This document shows positions 40,801 through 64,000 of a DNA stretch of 64,000 nt, one piece after another. The number at the start of each line of letters is the position of its first letter. The stretch's first letter is position 1. The position numbers and the translations under genes were made by a program. Source of the DNA: Albula goreensis (lineage: Eukaryota > Chordata > Actinopteri > Albuliformes > Albulidae). The DNA lies in contig CM040744.1 of the NCBI GenBank assembly GCA_022829145.1, positions 10,416,718 through 10,480,717 on the forward strand. Reading direction: 5' to 3'. Below the pieces are notes generated by a model that was not told the origin of the DNA, did not search any database, and was given only the letters and a program-made list of their open reading frames with translations.

Positions 40801-43800
40801 TGGATGTTTCCAGTGCACTAATAATGGTTTCAGCTGCAGAAATCATTCAATAAGGAAAAATAAATTGTGGCATCTATATATGCATGTGTGTTGATACATT
40901 ATAGGACATATACTGTCTCTGGGCTAGATCTGAACTGTTGTCACATCACCCTAAAGACACAGTTCCCCTTGCACTGTCCCTTTCTACCTCAGCTTTTAGC
41001 CTCTGACTGTGCCAAAACTGTCACAAGAGGTAAAGATTTGGCATGTGAAAGGATTTAGCTGAGTGGATATACATAAATAGCAATATTCCTCGATATGAAT
41101 CATATTAAAAATTATTATTTCCAATGGCCTTGCCTCATAATGCAATGCCTATATAGAAACACAATGTTGCATTATATGTCATTATGAAACATAACATTTA
41201 AAATTATTCACAGGCTACATTTCATACTTGGTCTCATTTAAGCATCAAAAGTGTAACACAATTTATATGCAAATGAGTAAAAACAAGGGAAAGTATGTAT
41301 TTGACCATGACCTCATATTTGCATAGAAGAACAGAAGCTTTACTTTTACATTAAAAATGGTGTTATGCTTGACCAATCACATCCCAAAGATTGTCCTTCA
41401 CACTCTACAATGACCTCTGTGGCCACCCATTACCTTGTACTTTTAAATTGTCATAAATCATTTGCATTAAATACAAAAAAGCAAATATATGCAGACCAAA
41501 AGTCCTCTATCCAATAGCTATACAGCACATAACACTACTGACTGGATGATGGGGCATCGGAAAGCTAAGCTACCATAAGCTATCAGAAAAGCACTGGCTG
41601 GAATTCAGTCAACATTTGTTCTTAACTTTTACTGATAACTGAATGAGAGTGTCATTTTCATTCTCATTATTGTTGAAACGACTAAACTGTCAGCAAAGAT
41701 AAAAATAAACGCTTGTATTTACTTGCGTGCCGTTTTAACCATTTTTAAACATGCTTTTTGTGAGAAGCACTGCAGTCAACAGCCCCGTTAACTGCAGAGA
41801 GAAAAACATTAGCTTCACACTATTGGGGATGAAGTTCATTTCAGCCACAACGAGTTCAAAAATATCTGTGATTGACAGCTCATTGTAGTTCCATCCATCA
41901 AGGGATTTGAGAAACCTCATTCTCCCATCACTACGCAACGCTAGTAAAAGAGAAGTGAGCAGAAAAATGTGCAAATTCTGCACTACAACTGCCTCTGGCA
42001 ATAAGGGACAAATCAGAAACTTGCCTAAGGGTACTGGGGCAACACTGTGCCATGGAATGACAGTGTGATTATGCATGAGTGACTGAGATATTTTATATTT
42101 CTCACAAAAGAATAGCCTACATTTCAGTTTATACAATTATATTGCTAAATGACATGTCACACTGAAAGTGTGGACAGCAATCACATTTAGTCTGAGACAA
42201 AAGGTTACTTTACATGTGTATGGCTGTATTTGCTTCTCTATAATATATACTTTGCTTTTCTCATCAAAAACCTTTTATCACATTGCCACCTATTACTTTT
42301 TTTTGTTCTTATGACCCTCAAATTCAAATGATTGCAGGTAACAGAGTGTTTTAGTTATTACTGCAAAATTAAAATAAAGTACACAGGAATTTAAATGGCA
42401 TAGTCTATTTCTTATTCAACGGTTTCTTTTTTCAGCTCCACTTTATTCATCCTTGTACATTTTCCCTCCAGGTTTTGAATGCAATCAACTGCAATGGCCA
42501 ACTGCATTTTCAAGGCTCTCCCAGTGATGCAACATCCTCTGCCAATTTGGGTGAGCGCAGATTATTCTGTGCTGTAGTCCGCCAGTGCAGCTCGGCTGTG
42601 CAGCAGTTGAGCTGGGGGGACTTGCACAGCTACTGCAGACTGACTGCAGGCATCCATTTCCACAAGAGGAGCTGCTGACGCGTGATAAGAGGGAGATGCG
42701 TTGCTGACTAAAACCCTCCAAGTCCGCATGGGCGATGCCATGGCCATTTCAAAGTTAGCATTAGCACGGCCAGGGTTCAGATATCACTGCATCAAGCACT
42801 GGTGCTATAGATGGAGACTGCCCCCCCAATAGTTTTGTGTAAATCCTTAACAAACACTAATTGTGCAGTGTTAACCACTTATAGGTCATCCACATCCCAC
42901 AAAACCACTCCCAAAGAAGCACTACATCTATTTGATGGGGTGAAGTAAAACCAAAAAAAAGTCATAAAGCCTGGTCTTCATACTAATATACAAGCCTACT
43001 TATGCTCTGTACCTGACATGTAATACTAACATGTTATATGATAATGATAATTGATTAGTCAAACCTCAACATTTTGGACCCCACACTTTAAACACATACT
43101 TGGTTAGTAAGATGTAATATGAGCTTTATAGATGCAATAGCTTTCTATTTGTATACATATTTTATCTTCCATAAGAGTATGTGGTGTCATTCAGAGCAAG
43201 CTGTCAAATGGCATGGTTAATTGAGTGAGGTGGGAGAGAAATTACTGCCATATGATTTGCCCTGAGCTCAGCTAGCTGATTGGTTGAGCCAGCAATTAAT
43301 AAGTCAACAAAAATCCTCATGGGCAGGAATCTGCCAATTGGAGCATGCCTGAAGAAATGATGAATGACAAACAAGCAAAGGGTTCAAAACAAGAAAGGTA
43401 CACACAACTACCCTGGTCTTTCACATTCTTACAAACTTCTTCATAGTATGTCTTCTCCTTATGCTTGCATTACAAAAACCTAAATTCATGTACTCACCTG
43501 AAAAAAACCTTGACATTTAACCATGAGCTGGGACAAACTAAACAACACCAGAATATTTATGTGCTTAGTTTTATTTCATGAAACACTTTAAGGACGATTG
43601 AGAGGTATGTAATTTATGATATGGCTTGATTTATTCAGTTACAATAGGCTCTTAATCCAGAACAGTATGGTGCAGGCTGGAAAAATTTTGATAAGTTTCC
43701 TCCTCAGTGGAATATATACTTTCAAAAATGCACATGATGTACAGGACACACTTGGATTGTCTAAACCATTCTAACCTGGATTATTTTTAAAAGGTTACCA

Positions 43801-44863
43801 TATCAAAAAATATGGCTGCTACCAATAAATGATAGTGCTAGCTTTGCTTTTTCTTTCTGGAGCATACATTTTTACAGGAAACAAAAGATTTAAATGAACT
43901 TAAAGTGACAAAGTGACAGGTAATTATTGAGAAATGTATCCTAGATGCTGATTCGTACCATTCTGACATCAAAGTTTGCAATATGTCGGCTAAAATGAAA
44001 AAATGGTAAACCTATTCTCTGGAAACAACTACAGTGTTTTTTGCACACATACACACCTTTAAAGTGTAACCATCTTCAAAACCACAATTATTACATTGCA
44101 CATAAGAAATTGTGGAAATGTTGTAATATTATACATTAAACACATTGATACATGTAAATGGCAACTATGAAATCATACTCATGATTTTATGCTGAATGGT
44201 TCCTCTGAATGTATGCAGAGGATTTTACTGGCTAATCAGTTTATTGCACGATCAATAAATCCAGTAATACTCTCAGTACATGTTTCTTATCCTTTATTTC
44301 AGATATTATGGATTAAGAAAGACAAGGGCACCCATAGTTTAATTTTCTTTCGGCAGCAGTTTGAGAAAGCCTCGATCCAGTTTAGGTAACTATCTACAGA
44401 GATTCAATACACTTGGATACATTTGACAGTATAGCGCAGTGACCACAATGCAATTAACACATTTAATCAGCATGCAAAATCAAAATCTCAAATCAACAGT
44501 AAAGACGTGACACCATCTGTAAACTTTAAGAAACGTAATAACTTGCAAGTCATGAAACATTATTCCAATGCAAAGGCATGACCTCAACCAAGGAGGTTTA
44601 GGCTACGCATAATTATACACATCCCAGCCTCACCCACTGTATAGGCTATATTTACACCAAGCCTATGCAACATTATCATCCAATTACAGATAAAGCCATG
44701 CTAACAAATTGCCAAATACAAGTTAAAACGCTTACCTCTGTATGTAGTTTTTGCCGTATAGAATCTGTTGCAAAAGAGTGACCAATCCAAAAGCACAAAT
44801 GAAGATAAAACAAATAGATCTATTTCCTAGCAAATCTCTGCCCGACGGGTCGTAGGTTCCCAT
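31357..44863 (-). CDS. st8sia5: Alpha-2,8-sialyltransferase 8E (ST8Sia V), complete
   Basis: A Golgi type II glycosyltransferase that moves sialic acid from CMP-Neu5Ac onto terminal sialic acids of gangliosides (GT3, GD1c, GT1a and GQ1b synthesis), mostly in brain. Constitutive coding exons in transcript order: 44736-44863, 38114-38206, 36516-36602, 36204-36348, 34376-34488, 34113-34205, 31357-31819, joining to 1,122 nt = 373 aa plus stop. Human short form is 376 aa. A further 108-nt exon lies at 40394-40501. Residues 16-37 form the signal anchor. Sialylmotif L spans ~161-208 ([17 protein letters not shown]), motif S ~279-310, motif III ~316-323, and motif VS H347-x4-E352. The C-terminal Cys372 of the conserved disulfide is present. 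It is a tandem neighbour of loxhd1, as in human 18q21. Confidence 0.96.
34113..34488 (-). CDS. st8sia5: st8sia5 exons encoding sialylmotif L
   Basis: Two exons, 34376-34488 and 34113-34205. The first reads [20 protein letters not shown] then [17 protein letters not shown]. The second reads [20 protein letters not shown] then [11 protein letters not shown]. Together they form the CMP-sialic-acid binding sialylmotif L. The intron falls in phase 2 inside the Arg before the Cys of RCN. Both splice pairs are GT-AG. Confidence 0.94.
34663..34835 (+). repeat. Dispersed fish repeat fragment in an st8sia5 intron
   Basis: Carries the recognisable run gggagaacatgcaaactgta followed ~60 bp later by agtgctaaccactgagctac and catgctgcg, the ending of a repeat that is very widespread in fish genomes (a 'gagaacatgcaaactccacac ... 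gctaaccact' unit). It is diverged and truncated. I cannot name the family from sequence alone. Confidence 0.6.
36204..38206 (-). CDS. st8sia5: st8sia5 exons encoding the stem and start of the catalytic domain
   Basis: Three exons, 38114-38206, 36516-36602 and 36204-36348. They read [20 protein letters not shown] through VKVLSM, then [20 protein letters not shown], then [20 protein letters not shown] and KMFPD. The Cys pair in SRCCNAP and the TTKKNTP turn match mammalian ST8SIA5 rather than the other ST8SIA members. There is a potential N-glycosylation site at NCS. Confidence 0.93.
38207..44735. other. st8sia5 intron 1 region (6.5 kb) apart from the cassette exon
   Basis: AT-rich and mostly featureless. 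A GC-richer patch at about 42475-42830 has open frames on both strands but no recognisable domain and no homologue I know. Poly(T) and poly(A) runs occur near 38591 and 42950. No RNA gene was identified. Confidence 0.5.
40394..40501 (-). CDS. st8sia5: st8sia5 in-frame cassette exon, 36 codons
   Basis: A 108-nt segment with acceptor ttactag|T and donor AAGAAG|GTACAA, open in the frame set by its neighbours. It would insert 36 residues after exon 1: [20 protein letters not shown] then [16 protein letters not shown]. It contains an N-W-T glycosylation sequon. Mammalian ST8SIA5 is reported with 376-aa and 412-aa forms, a difference of exactly 36 residues at the stem, so I read this as the orthologous alternative exon. 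Both junctions are phase 2, so skipping or including it keeps the frame. Confidence 0.8.
44736..44863 (-). CDS. st8sia5: st8sia5 coding exon 1: cytoplasmic tail and signal anchor
   Basis: Starts ATG at 44863 with [16 protein letters not shown], then the hydrophobic anchor [20 protein letters not shown] and GKNYIQ before donor AG|GTAAGC. It matches the human N-terminus (DPS..RDLLG.R and [18 protein letters not shown]). The short basic tail before the anchor fits a type II Golgi protein. Confidence 0.93.
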
Positions 44864-45240
44864 TCTTTAACGCAGCCAGGGGGTCCGATCTTCTAAGAAG
44901 ACTAAATAAGACTGTCTTGAGCGCTTGCCCCGTAAATCATTCTGAAGGGCAAATAGTATTTATTGTGTATTTCAAATAAACCTAAACGGCGACACAAGAT
45001 CCGTCTTTAAGACGTCCAATATTGCCGCTTGGTTTCCCGAAGCTGCTATTGTTTAAAAGGTCACGCGAGAGAGGCGCGATTATTAATCATAGCGCGAAAA
45101 CCCTCGTGAAGTCGCTGGCATCGCATGCACTGCATGTCCGCGGATCCCTGAAGAGAGCAGCTGTACCTGCTGTTGTGCGGTGCGGTATGGAGACGCACCC
45201 CCCAGCCCCACCCCCCCTCCAGTCCGTTTTTCTCCAGTGA
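44864..45240 (-). promoter_or_regulatory. CpG-richer 5' flank of st8sia5, likely promoter
   Basis: From about 44870 to 45240 the sequence is clearly richer in G+C and CpG than the flanks (gacgggtcg, cgcgagagaggcgcg, agcgcgaaa, ccgcggatc). It lies just upstream of the st8sia5 start codon. No TATA box was found. The promoter call rests on position and composition only. Confidence 0.5.
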
Positions 45241-45560
45241 TCCAGAGGCTGGTGGTACAGCCGTGCACTCGCGACCACAAGAATATAGTATATTTGTATG
45301 GAGATATTAAAAACTAATTGCAATCTACATACATTAAATATTCGTAGTATACGCGTGTATTTAGGCGTGTCAAAGTTTCTGTAATCATATTACCAATATA
45401 ATCATAATTCAGGCTCACAGAAGCGGTATAGCCTATATGTACCATAATTAGTTTCGCTGGCTGACAAGGTGACTTTCCATCTTTGAAGGACATAAAAAGT
45501 TTTAGCCCCCCCATTTTACTGTAAAGAGCCGTGCCATGATTGCACATTGCACTAGACACC

Positions 45561-47340
<1,780 letters not shown>

Positions 47341-47354
47341 CCTTACTTAGTGTA

Positions 47355-47401
47355 ACACCGGACTCTTTTCCGGTCTCTGTCGTGTCAGCTTCTGAAGGAA
47401 G
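47355..47401 (+). promoter_or_regulatory. rpl37 core promoter and 5' TOP leader
   Basis: The pyrimidine tract ctcttttccggtctctgtcg at 47363-47382 lies about 20-40 nt before the start codon. Ribosomal protein mRNAs begin at a C followed by such a 5' terminal oligopyrimidine (TOP) tract, which puts their translation under mTOR control. The exact start base is not determined. Confidence 0.7.
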
Positions 47402-50929
<3,528 letters not shown>

Positions 50930-50940
50930 GCTGTCTTTAA

Positions 50941-50946
50941 AATAAA
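50941..50946 (+). terminator. rpl37 poly(A) signal
   Basis: AATAAA 11 nt after the TAG stop codon, giving a very short 3' UTR as is usual for ribosomal protein mRNAs. A GT-rich stretch (ggtgtcgaca) follows at about 50970. Confidence 0.85.
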
Positions 50947-51970
50947 TGCGCGATTTTAAAAGTGCACTTGGTGTCGACACTTAATTGAATTTAAGTGACA
51001 TTAAAATCTGCCAACATCCTACAGGAAGAAATAAGTAAACCTGATGCAGGTTATGTGACATACAACTGGCCAGAAGTGTACATTCCTCAGTTGTTACATT
51101 TATCCACAATAAAGCTGTACGTTTTACAATTAATTGTTTCCAGTACCTTCACTCAGCATCATGGCAAACATGCATGGTGTTTGCTGTAATAGGCATAAAT
51201 TTGCCTTGTTTCAGACTGGGCCTGTCTATGTGAAGTGTTACAAATTTTAAAGGTGGCTCTCAGATTATCCCTTTATAGTGATGTCTTATTTGTCGAAAAC
51301 ATGGTCATGGGAGGACCATTAACTGACAACAAATTTTTTTGTTGCACAGTATAAAATCTTGTGCGAATCTTTTTCAGTCCATTAATGTATGTGGTGCATA
51401 ATTTCCTCACTGGCTGGCTAACCACTAAAAGAATCGTTTTTAGAATATTTGACAATGTACAGGATTCAAATTTATACTCTTGCAAAACAGGCAAAAGATG
51501 AATGCATGTACTCAAAATTGGGGAAAATATTTGGTGATTAGGGTTGAAATTTGGTGCCGTTCAAAGAAACATGGACCTATTTTTTAAGGAAAGACCAAAT
51601 CTGAGCATGAATCTACTGTTTGACAAGTTGAGGGAAAAATAGTATTTAAACTTGAATTGTGTCATAGTCTGAGGAGCTTTCATTGTAATGAATAGAACAT
51701 TTTCAGTTTTTAGTTTTGAAGTGATGGCCAATTCAGCTCTAGAAGGTACTGGGATACAAATTCCTGTAAAACACTAGTAGCACCTAGTGCCATGCATTTT
51801 TGTATAATTTGATACACAAGGAAAAACCTCTCAATATGTATAATAAAACTGATTTGCTGGTATCAGGGGGAGACAGGATGGAGGGGGAAAAAAGTCATGC
51901 GACAGTTATTTATTTTGATTCCATTACCAGAAGTCATTGGTAACTGAAGAGTGAAGTGTGTGCCTTTTTC
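50947..51970. other. rpl37-prkaa1 spacer, left part, no recognised element
   Basis: About 1 kb of AT-rich sequence. No coding segment, RNA gene or named repeat was recognised. Confidence 0.5.
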
Positions 51971-51974
51971 AGTA

Positions 51975-52650
51975 GCAACTCCCTTCTTGCTGGTCTTCCG
52001 GTCTTGCTGGTCTGGTCTTCAGACCCCTGCAGCTCATCCAGAATGCTGCAGCCCATCTGATCTATAGCCTCCCTAGACACTCTCATGTTACCCCCTTGCT
52101 CACTGCCCTCCACTGGCTGCCTGTTATTACTCGCATCAAATTTAAAACTTTGCTGCTAGCATACCAGGCTGTTAAGGGGACAGCTCCAGCTTACCTCCAG
52201 AAGATCATCAGATCCTACACCCCTGCCAGACCCCTCCGCTCTGCCACCTCTCCGCTCGTGCACTTCTAGGTCACGTCTGCTGTCTGTCTTGGCCCCCCGG
52301 TGGTGGAATGATCTTCCCGTGGAGGTCAGAACAGCAGAGACACTGGCCACCTTCAAGTGCAGACTGAAGACTCACCTCTTCAGGCTGCACCTCTCCCCTT
52401 CCCTCCCTTGCTCTTTGTAATGTGTCTATTATTTGCTCTTTAAACTGTGATTAGTTTTTGAAATAGGCTGTTTACTTTCTCTTAGTCTGTAGGGGAGTCC
52501 TGATCTGTTCGATCACCTTTGGCGCTTGGGACCTTACCCCTCTCTAGGGTTATCTTTGCACTTTTTGTACCGTCCTTATGCACTTTGCCTTGTAAGTCGC
52601 TCTGGATAAGAGTGTCTAGCAAATGGCCTTAATGTAATGTAAAGATTCAA
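51975..52650 (+). mobile_element. Truncated L2-type LINE, 3' end
   Basis: The plus strand encodes the C-terminal part of a non-LTR reverse transcriptase ORF2: LQLIQNAAAHLIYSLPRHSH, TPLLTALHWLPVITRIKFKT, LLLAYQAVKGTAPAYLQKII, then a premature stop at about 52269. Further pieces continue in shifted frames. It ends with the fish L2 tail gtaagtcgctctggataaga followed by gtctagcaaatg and repeats of 'taatg' (52587-52645). It is 5'-truncated and inactive. It ends about 280 bp before the prkaa1 start codon. Confidence 0.82.
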
Positions 52651-52894
52651 TAACTGGCTCCTCAAAATGTGTGACCACCTCATAAGTGTAGCCCTGACTT
52701 TCCAGACTTTTTAAATTATGAATACATCTTAAATGCCTTGACAAATATAAAACTGTAAACAGTGGGAACCCTGAAAAAATGTTGCACTGTCCACACTTCC
52801 TTCCTCAAAGAAATTGCGAGTGGGCTGGCCAGTCAGAGGAGCAGCATGCACAGTCTCACGAAGGACTTTTATGTTGAAATCGTGGAGATACTGA

Positions 52895-59196
<6,302 letters not shown>

Positions 59197-59462
59197 TACT
59201 TCGGCGGTAGCCTTTTTGCAGCAATTCCATAGCAATAAGAATGCAACCGGTTTGTGGCTCAACGCTCCATTAATATCTCCACGGCACTGATGGGGTTCTC
59301 CCCTCTGTAATCGAGGGAACTCAGGGTGTGAAGGTCATGTACATAATTGCTAAGCCACTTTGTAGTTACAATAGGTATTTTTAGCATTTTCTTTTAAACT
59401 CCATAATTTACTGAAAAAACGCTTCCAGACAACGTTTAAATGTCCTGGCCATTCATTGCCAG

Positions 59463-59468
59463 AATAAA
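59463..59468 (+). terminator. prkaa1 poly(A) signal candidate
   Basis: AATAAA 267 nt after the stop codon. A second AATAAA lies at 61165-61170, so a longer 3' UTR of about 2 kb is possible. Mammalian PRKAA1 has a long 3' UTR, and the distal site may be the main one. Confidence 0.45.
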
Positions 59469-62400
59469 GCATTGAATTCACAGTGCTGTGTTCAGTGGTG
59501 TTACTCCCTACATATTAGATTAGGAAAGCGAGTTTTGCCTGCAGATGTTAGAAAAATGGATGCAGGATGCACTTTTGCACAGATTCCTTTTTCCCTACTA
59601 CTCCCATTTCCAGTGTTGCTTATCTAAGTCACAGTGCAGCGGTGGTGAAATAGGCAGCACAAATAATGGGAAATTCAGACAGGACTATTATTGTTAAGGA
59701 AAACAATAAGCCTTTACTTACACAGATTATATATGGTTTTCCCATGTAGTCCCAATTATGCCTGTAAATAATAAGAAAAAACTAGATATATTTATCAAGG
59801 CCTTATGTGGGAATACCTAGATTTTTATTACAAGGTGATTTTGGTGTGTATAGGCTTTGAATAGAAATTGATTGTGTGTCCTCTTCTTTTTTAATTTTGT
59901 TATTATATGGCTGCATATGACATGAACTTTGTACTGTTTTTAAAATCTGTTATGTCAGTCTGTTTAAATTGAACATGATTTTTGAAAAACAAGGAAAAAA
60001 ACCCCATGAGCTGTTGTAAGCATTCTAAAAACTGTGCCCGTATAAGGGTGAAGCGGAATTCCTGAAATAATCACTGTCATCAAAATGGCTGATGAATTGA
60101 CCATTCACTTGTACTTTTTTAAAAGAGAAAACATGGCAAGGTGAAAGGGATAGAATCTTAGCAGAATTTGCGACAATTTAGCCTGATTGTCTTAATTTAG
60201 AAAAGGGCGTGCTTCACCTGTAAGAATTTGAAGTGGACCAGAAACCATGCAGGAAGAAGGATCCTGCAGGATAGGGAGAGGGAGGCTTCATGGATCCATG
60301 CCTGCAATATGATGTCTTCAGGGCCAGTCCCAGCCTTTGAGGGGCCCTAAGAAAGACTTCAACTCACTACAGCTTGAGCTCAATTAGGCAAGTATGCACA
60401 GGCTTTATTTAAAGATAAAAATGGTTTACTATACATAGTAGTGCAGAGCCGCTGAGTAGTCTCTTAATTCTCCATCCATGTTATTGAGGAATAGATGTGA
60501 GTTAAAGGTTTGTGTATGAATGGATATCCAAACATTCTCAATATAAAGACCTTTTAAGATTTGCTTTCCAATGGTAGAAGAACCTAATGGCAAAATTTTA
60601 ATCTCTGTTTTTTCAATCCAAATGAATCGTTTAGAAATTCACTGGACTTCAGTTAACGGTTGTCATAATGAATGAAAGTCAATGAGGTGTTTCTGGAAAA
60701 GCAAGCCTAGCTCCAATCGAAAGTCCTGCACTCTCAAGTTCTGAAGTTATGAGCATAGAACTGATCTTGTTTACTATTTTTGTAGCTAGTCATCTATTTG
60801 TAACTGTTGCGGTCCTGCTGGCAAATAGCACTTTTGATTGGAACTGGTTTCTGGATGCACCCTCATAGAGTTGAATCAATTTAACAGTTACTAACTGTTG
60901 TTCAGAGAATTACTCAGATGATCTCTTCTGATTGAAGGGACAGAAATTATAATGTGACTGGTTGGTACACAACAGGACCCAACTGGTAAATGTTGGGAAT
61001 ATACCTTGAACGCTTGAGTATTGTACTCAGTGTGAAGTGAGACACTTTTAGCCAGGAAGTAAAGAGTGATAATTTTCTCAATAAGGAAGGTCTTGGCCTG
61101 TCAGTCTTAAGCTTTACACTGTCATTCTAGTACTGTTATAAATAATTATATACTTTCGGGGAACAATAAACAAAATATGTTAAACTTTTCACTACTTCAT
61201 AAGTCTTAAGTAGTTTTAATACATTTACTGCATAAGTTACATTTTCACAATATTATGAAGGTTTTTTCATTACTGTTTGCTGTTTATTAGGCCAGACTGT
61301 TTGAAGTATGTCTGAAGTCCTACAGGGGAGAATATGCATTTTAATTACATTATCTCCTTAGTAGTGAAAATCGATTCACCACTGCTTGTTGAGCTGTTCT
61401 TCATTGACTGTACAAGCTGTCACATTGTCATAGATGTACCATCTTTACTTAATTGGACAGCGGTTATTGAAAACCATATTTGTGGATGTTAAATGTCTCT
61501 GGTTCATAATAGTATAATAAGTATGCTATAATATACTTGTATTAGACTGCTGATTTAGTTATAAAATCATAAGTTGTAGCATTTTGTGGCTGCTTTTCAA
61601 GGGAAGAAAGTACTTGAAGTGTTTTGTTAATGCGTCTAAAAGTTTAATTGTAGTTTTGAAAACATTTTTGTATTTAAAGTATAACAAAGAAGCATTAAAC
61701 TAGGACGCCCTATTTTTTTATTTTATTTTATTGTTGGATTTGGATTGTCAGTTTGTAAGTGTACAACTGTCCCATTACTGTAAAATGTCCCACTGAAATG
61801 ACTCCAGACCATGGTGCATTGCACTGCACAGAGTTTAGCTGAAAGCACTAGCCCAGCTGCATTTCCTCTTAAGAACAGCTCTGGTTTTCAAATGTTAGAA
61901 AAGGTCATTCTCACAAGCTTTTTCCACTTCTTTAATTAACAATTTCATTACAATGTGATTACAACATATAGGGACCTGAGGATTTGCTTGATTATTTCTT
62001 GGAAATGGATTCAAGAAGTCAGACCACCATGTGACGTAGCAATTACAGCCCTGTATGTAAGGCTTGTGGGATTGATCCCATTTGGGAAGCTGCTGTTGTA
62101 TCCTTGGGTAAGGATTTGTTCATCAATTGCTCTAATTAAAAACATGCAATGGCACAAATTGGAACAGAATGTATTTGAAGTTGTAAGCACTGAAGGTTGA
62201 ATATAGGGTGAAATGGCATAATCAAACATTTTTTCATTAAAAATATGTATACAGAACGGCCTAATAAACTTCATTGCACAAACCTTTTCAAACCTGCTGT
62301 GAATTCTTTATTGGGCATTTGTACACAAAACAAGTATTGCAGTCACCTTTTACATTGTATACATAAATGTATTTGAATTGGGATATAGAAAAATAGACAT

Positions 62401-62530
62401 TGTCATCATTTTGATCTTGTGAAAAACCTGGAGAGACTAGAAGCTTTTACTGAAAGCTATATTCATATGTACGGTATTACACCATATAGGGACAAAATAT
62501 GATGTAATGTAGACATGTAAACATTCAAGA
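59469..62530. other. prkaa1 3' UTR or downstream flank
   Basis: About 3 kb of AT-rich sequence. I recognise no coding exon on either strand. In human the next gene beyond PRKAA1 is TTC33; nothing resembling its TPR exons is seen before the window ends. Confidence 0.5.
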
Positions 62531-62534
62531 ATGC

Positions 62535-63175
62535 GTTGCATTACATTCATTTAACAGATGCTCTCAACCAAAGAGAAACTGATATTCTGATTATATGAGA
62601 ATGCCTTAGCTCACCACATTTCTAGACAAGCATAGCATACATTCAGTTTAACAGATGCTCTCAAATGAATTCAGCTGCAGTCTGAAGAGGTAAGTCTGCA
62701 GCCTGTGCTGTAAGACAGCCATCAATTCAGCTGTCTAAAAACCACTGAGAAATGCATTCCACCACTGGGGTGTCAGCACAGACAGGCATTGAGACTGGAG
62801 AGCGTGACTGTACTGGAATGGGACAGTTAACCATTTTGTATTAGCAGATTAGAGGGACCTGATTGGAATGAATATTGGCTGGATTAGCTGCTCTCCAGGG
62901 TAGCAGTAATGTTTTAAACTCAATGGGAACAGCAACAGGTAGCCTGTGGAGGAGGACAAAGAAGATGTAATGTCAGACTGCCTAGGAAGGTTGAAAGCAA
63001 GTCATATAGCAGTGCTCTAGATTAGATGGAGGGCCTGGACCAAGATTTGTGTAGCAGACAAGGTGAGGAAGGGCAGATTCTTTGGGTGATACATAGAAAG
63101 AATCTGCATGTGGCACTCACCACCATTACATGGTAAGAGAACAAGAGTTTGTTGTCTAGGATTACCCCTAACAGT
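62535..63175 (-). repeat. Old fish retroelement-like repeat, degenerate
   Basis: Two copies of a 'cattcatttaacagatgctctcaa' tail (62549 and 62640) open a ~550-bp block that contains gtctgcagcctgtgctgtaa, cattccaccactggggtgtc, a gagagcgtgac motif and agatttgtgtagcagacaag. These resemble, in order, a dispersed repeat common in fish whose consensus includes 'ggtcttcagcctgcgcttgaagacagcc' and 'cattccaccaccagggtgcc'. It is heavily diverged and its class is not certain. Confidence 0.55.
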
Positions 63176-64000
63176 GGAGGCGATCTAAATAGATGCTTCT
63201 GTGACCACTGTACTCTTTCGAATCATGAAGTACAACACAAAACAACAGAATTTTTCCAGAATGGCACATTTTTAACTTAATTAATATGTATCATATATTC
63301 CACATTCCATTAATTAGGCACATAGGAAAGCTCTTATACTTGAATGAGGCACAACATTAATTGTTGCCTAGCTACTGTACTCAAACTTAAAACATGCAAA
63401 AACAATGGCAAATACAGAGTCACTAAAACAGCTGAATAATAATGTGACTCCTTGGTTCCTCACAGTTTCACTGTGAACATTATTTAAAAAACCTTTCCAT
63501 ATCTGGGAGGGTGGTGCCAGCTTCTCACCACAAAGCTTCTGAGCACATGCTGAATCCTCAGTAGGGGATGAGAACAGTATGGTGCACACACATTCTTTCC
63601 AGGAGGGGGAGGCATTGCAGCTTGGATGACAAATCAGTTTATGTTGCAAGGAAACGTTTATGATAAAAACATGCAGATAAAGCCTCAGCCACAGATTGTG
63701 TTTTTCACAACTATTCAGAGATCAGTTCTATTGAGGACAGGTAATTTTATATTTGCATTTTAAAATGTGCAATCAGCTGTATGAGTATGTACTAAAATAA
63801 AAAACTAGAGAAAATGAATTTCTGTGGAAAGAATAATTGTGTGTTTGCTTTATTCAAAATGTTTATTTTTTCAAGGTAAATATGCTGAGGCTTAAGACAA
63901 AAAATTCAACATAAGTTCAGATGAAGATAAATTTCAGTATTACTGCCACCAAGACATGTAGACCCCAAAACTGTGCTATCCTTGAAGGCAATGGATTTAA
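63176..64000. other. Right edge of window, no recognised element
   Basis: About 0.8 kb of AT-rich sequence. No coding exon, RNA gene or repeat that I can support. Confidence 0.5.

Noticed and set aside
41735-42136. 133-aa minus-strand open frame in st8sia5 intron 1
   Set aside because: No recognisable domain, no splice sites that fit the st8sia5 frame, and AT-rich chance composition.

Overview
This window is nuclear DNA of a ray-finned fish, most likely a teleost. It holds four vertebrate genes with GT-AG introns, long (CA)n tracts, a decayed Tc1-like transposon, and several pieces of L2-type LINE with the 'Cattt(a)gcagatgctcttatc' type of tail that is common in fish. The species cannot be named from the sequence.

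Layout. (1) 1-26230, minus strand: the 5' two-thirds of loxhd1, the stereocilia protein built from tandem PLAT domains. I reconstructed 28 exons whose lengths sum to one uninterrupted frame (4,670 nt, 1,556 codons plus 2 nt). They encode a long Lys/Glu/Ser-rich N-terminus and ten PLAT domains. The remaining PLAT domains lie to the left of the window. (2) 26231-31356: intergenic and 3' UTR. (3) 31357-44863, minus strand: complete st8sia5 (alpha-2,8-sialyltransferase V), seven constitutive coding exons giving 373 aa, plus an in-frame 108-nt cassette exon. (4) 44864-47401: the head-to-head spacer between st8sia5 and rpl37, with a CpG-richer st8sia5 promoter side and a (CA)n tract. (5) 47402-50929, plus strand: complete rpl37 (97 aa, four coding exons), carrying two related C/D-box snoRNA candidates in introns 1 and 3. 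(6) 51975-52650: an L2 LINE fragment. (7) 52925-59196, plus strand: complete prkaa1 (AMPK alpha-1, nine exons, 557 aa). (8) 59197-64000: 3' UTR and flank with old repeats and no gene that I can support.

The genes do not form one pathway. loxhd1 and st8sia5 are tandem neighbours in the same order and orientation as in human 18q21. rpl37 and prkaa1 are tandem neighbours as in human 5p13. The window therefore joins two blocks that are on different chromosomes in human. I see no prokaryotic, viral or otherwise exotic system. The most interesting signals are the duplicated intronic snoRNA, the uniform phase-1 modular exon architecture of the PLAT repeats, the unusually long charged N-terminus of Loxhd1, and the conserved-size cassette exon in st8sia5.
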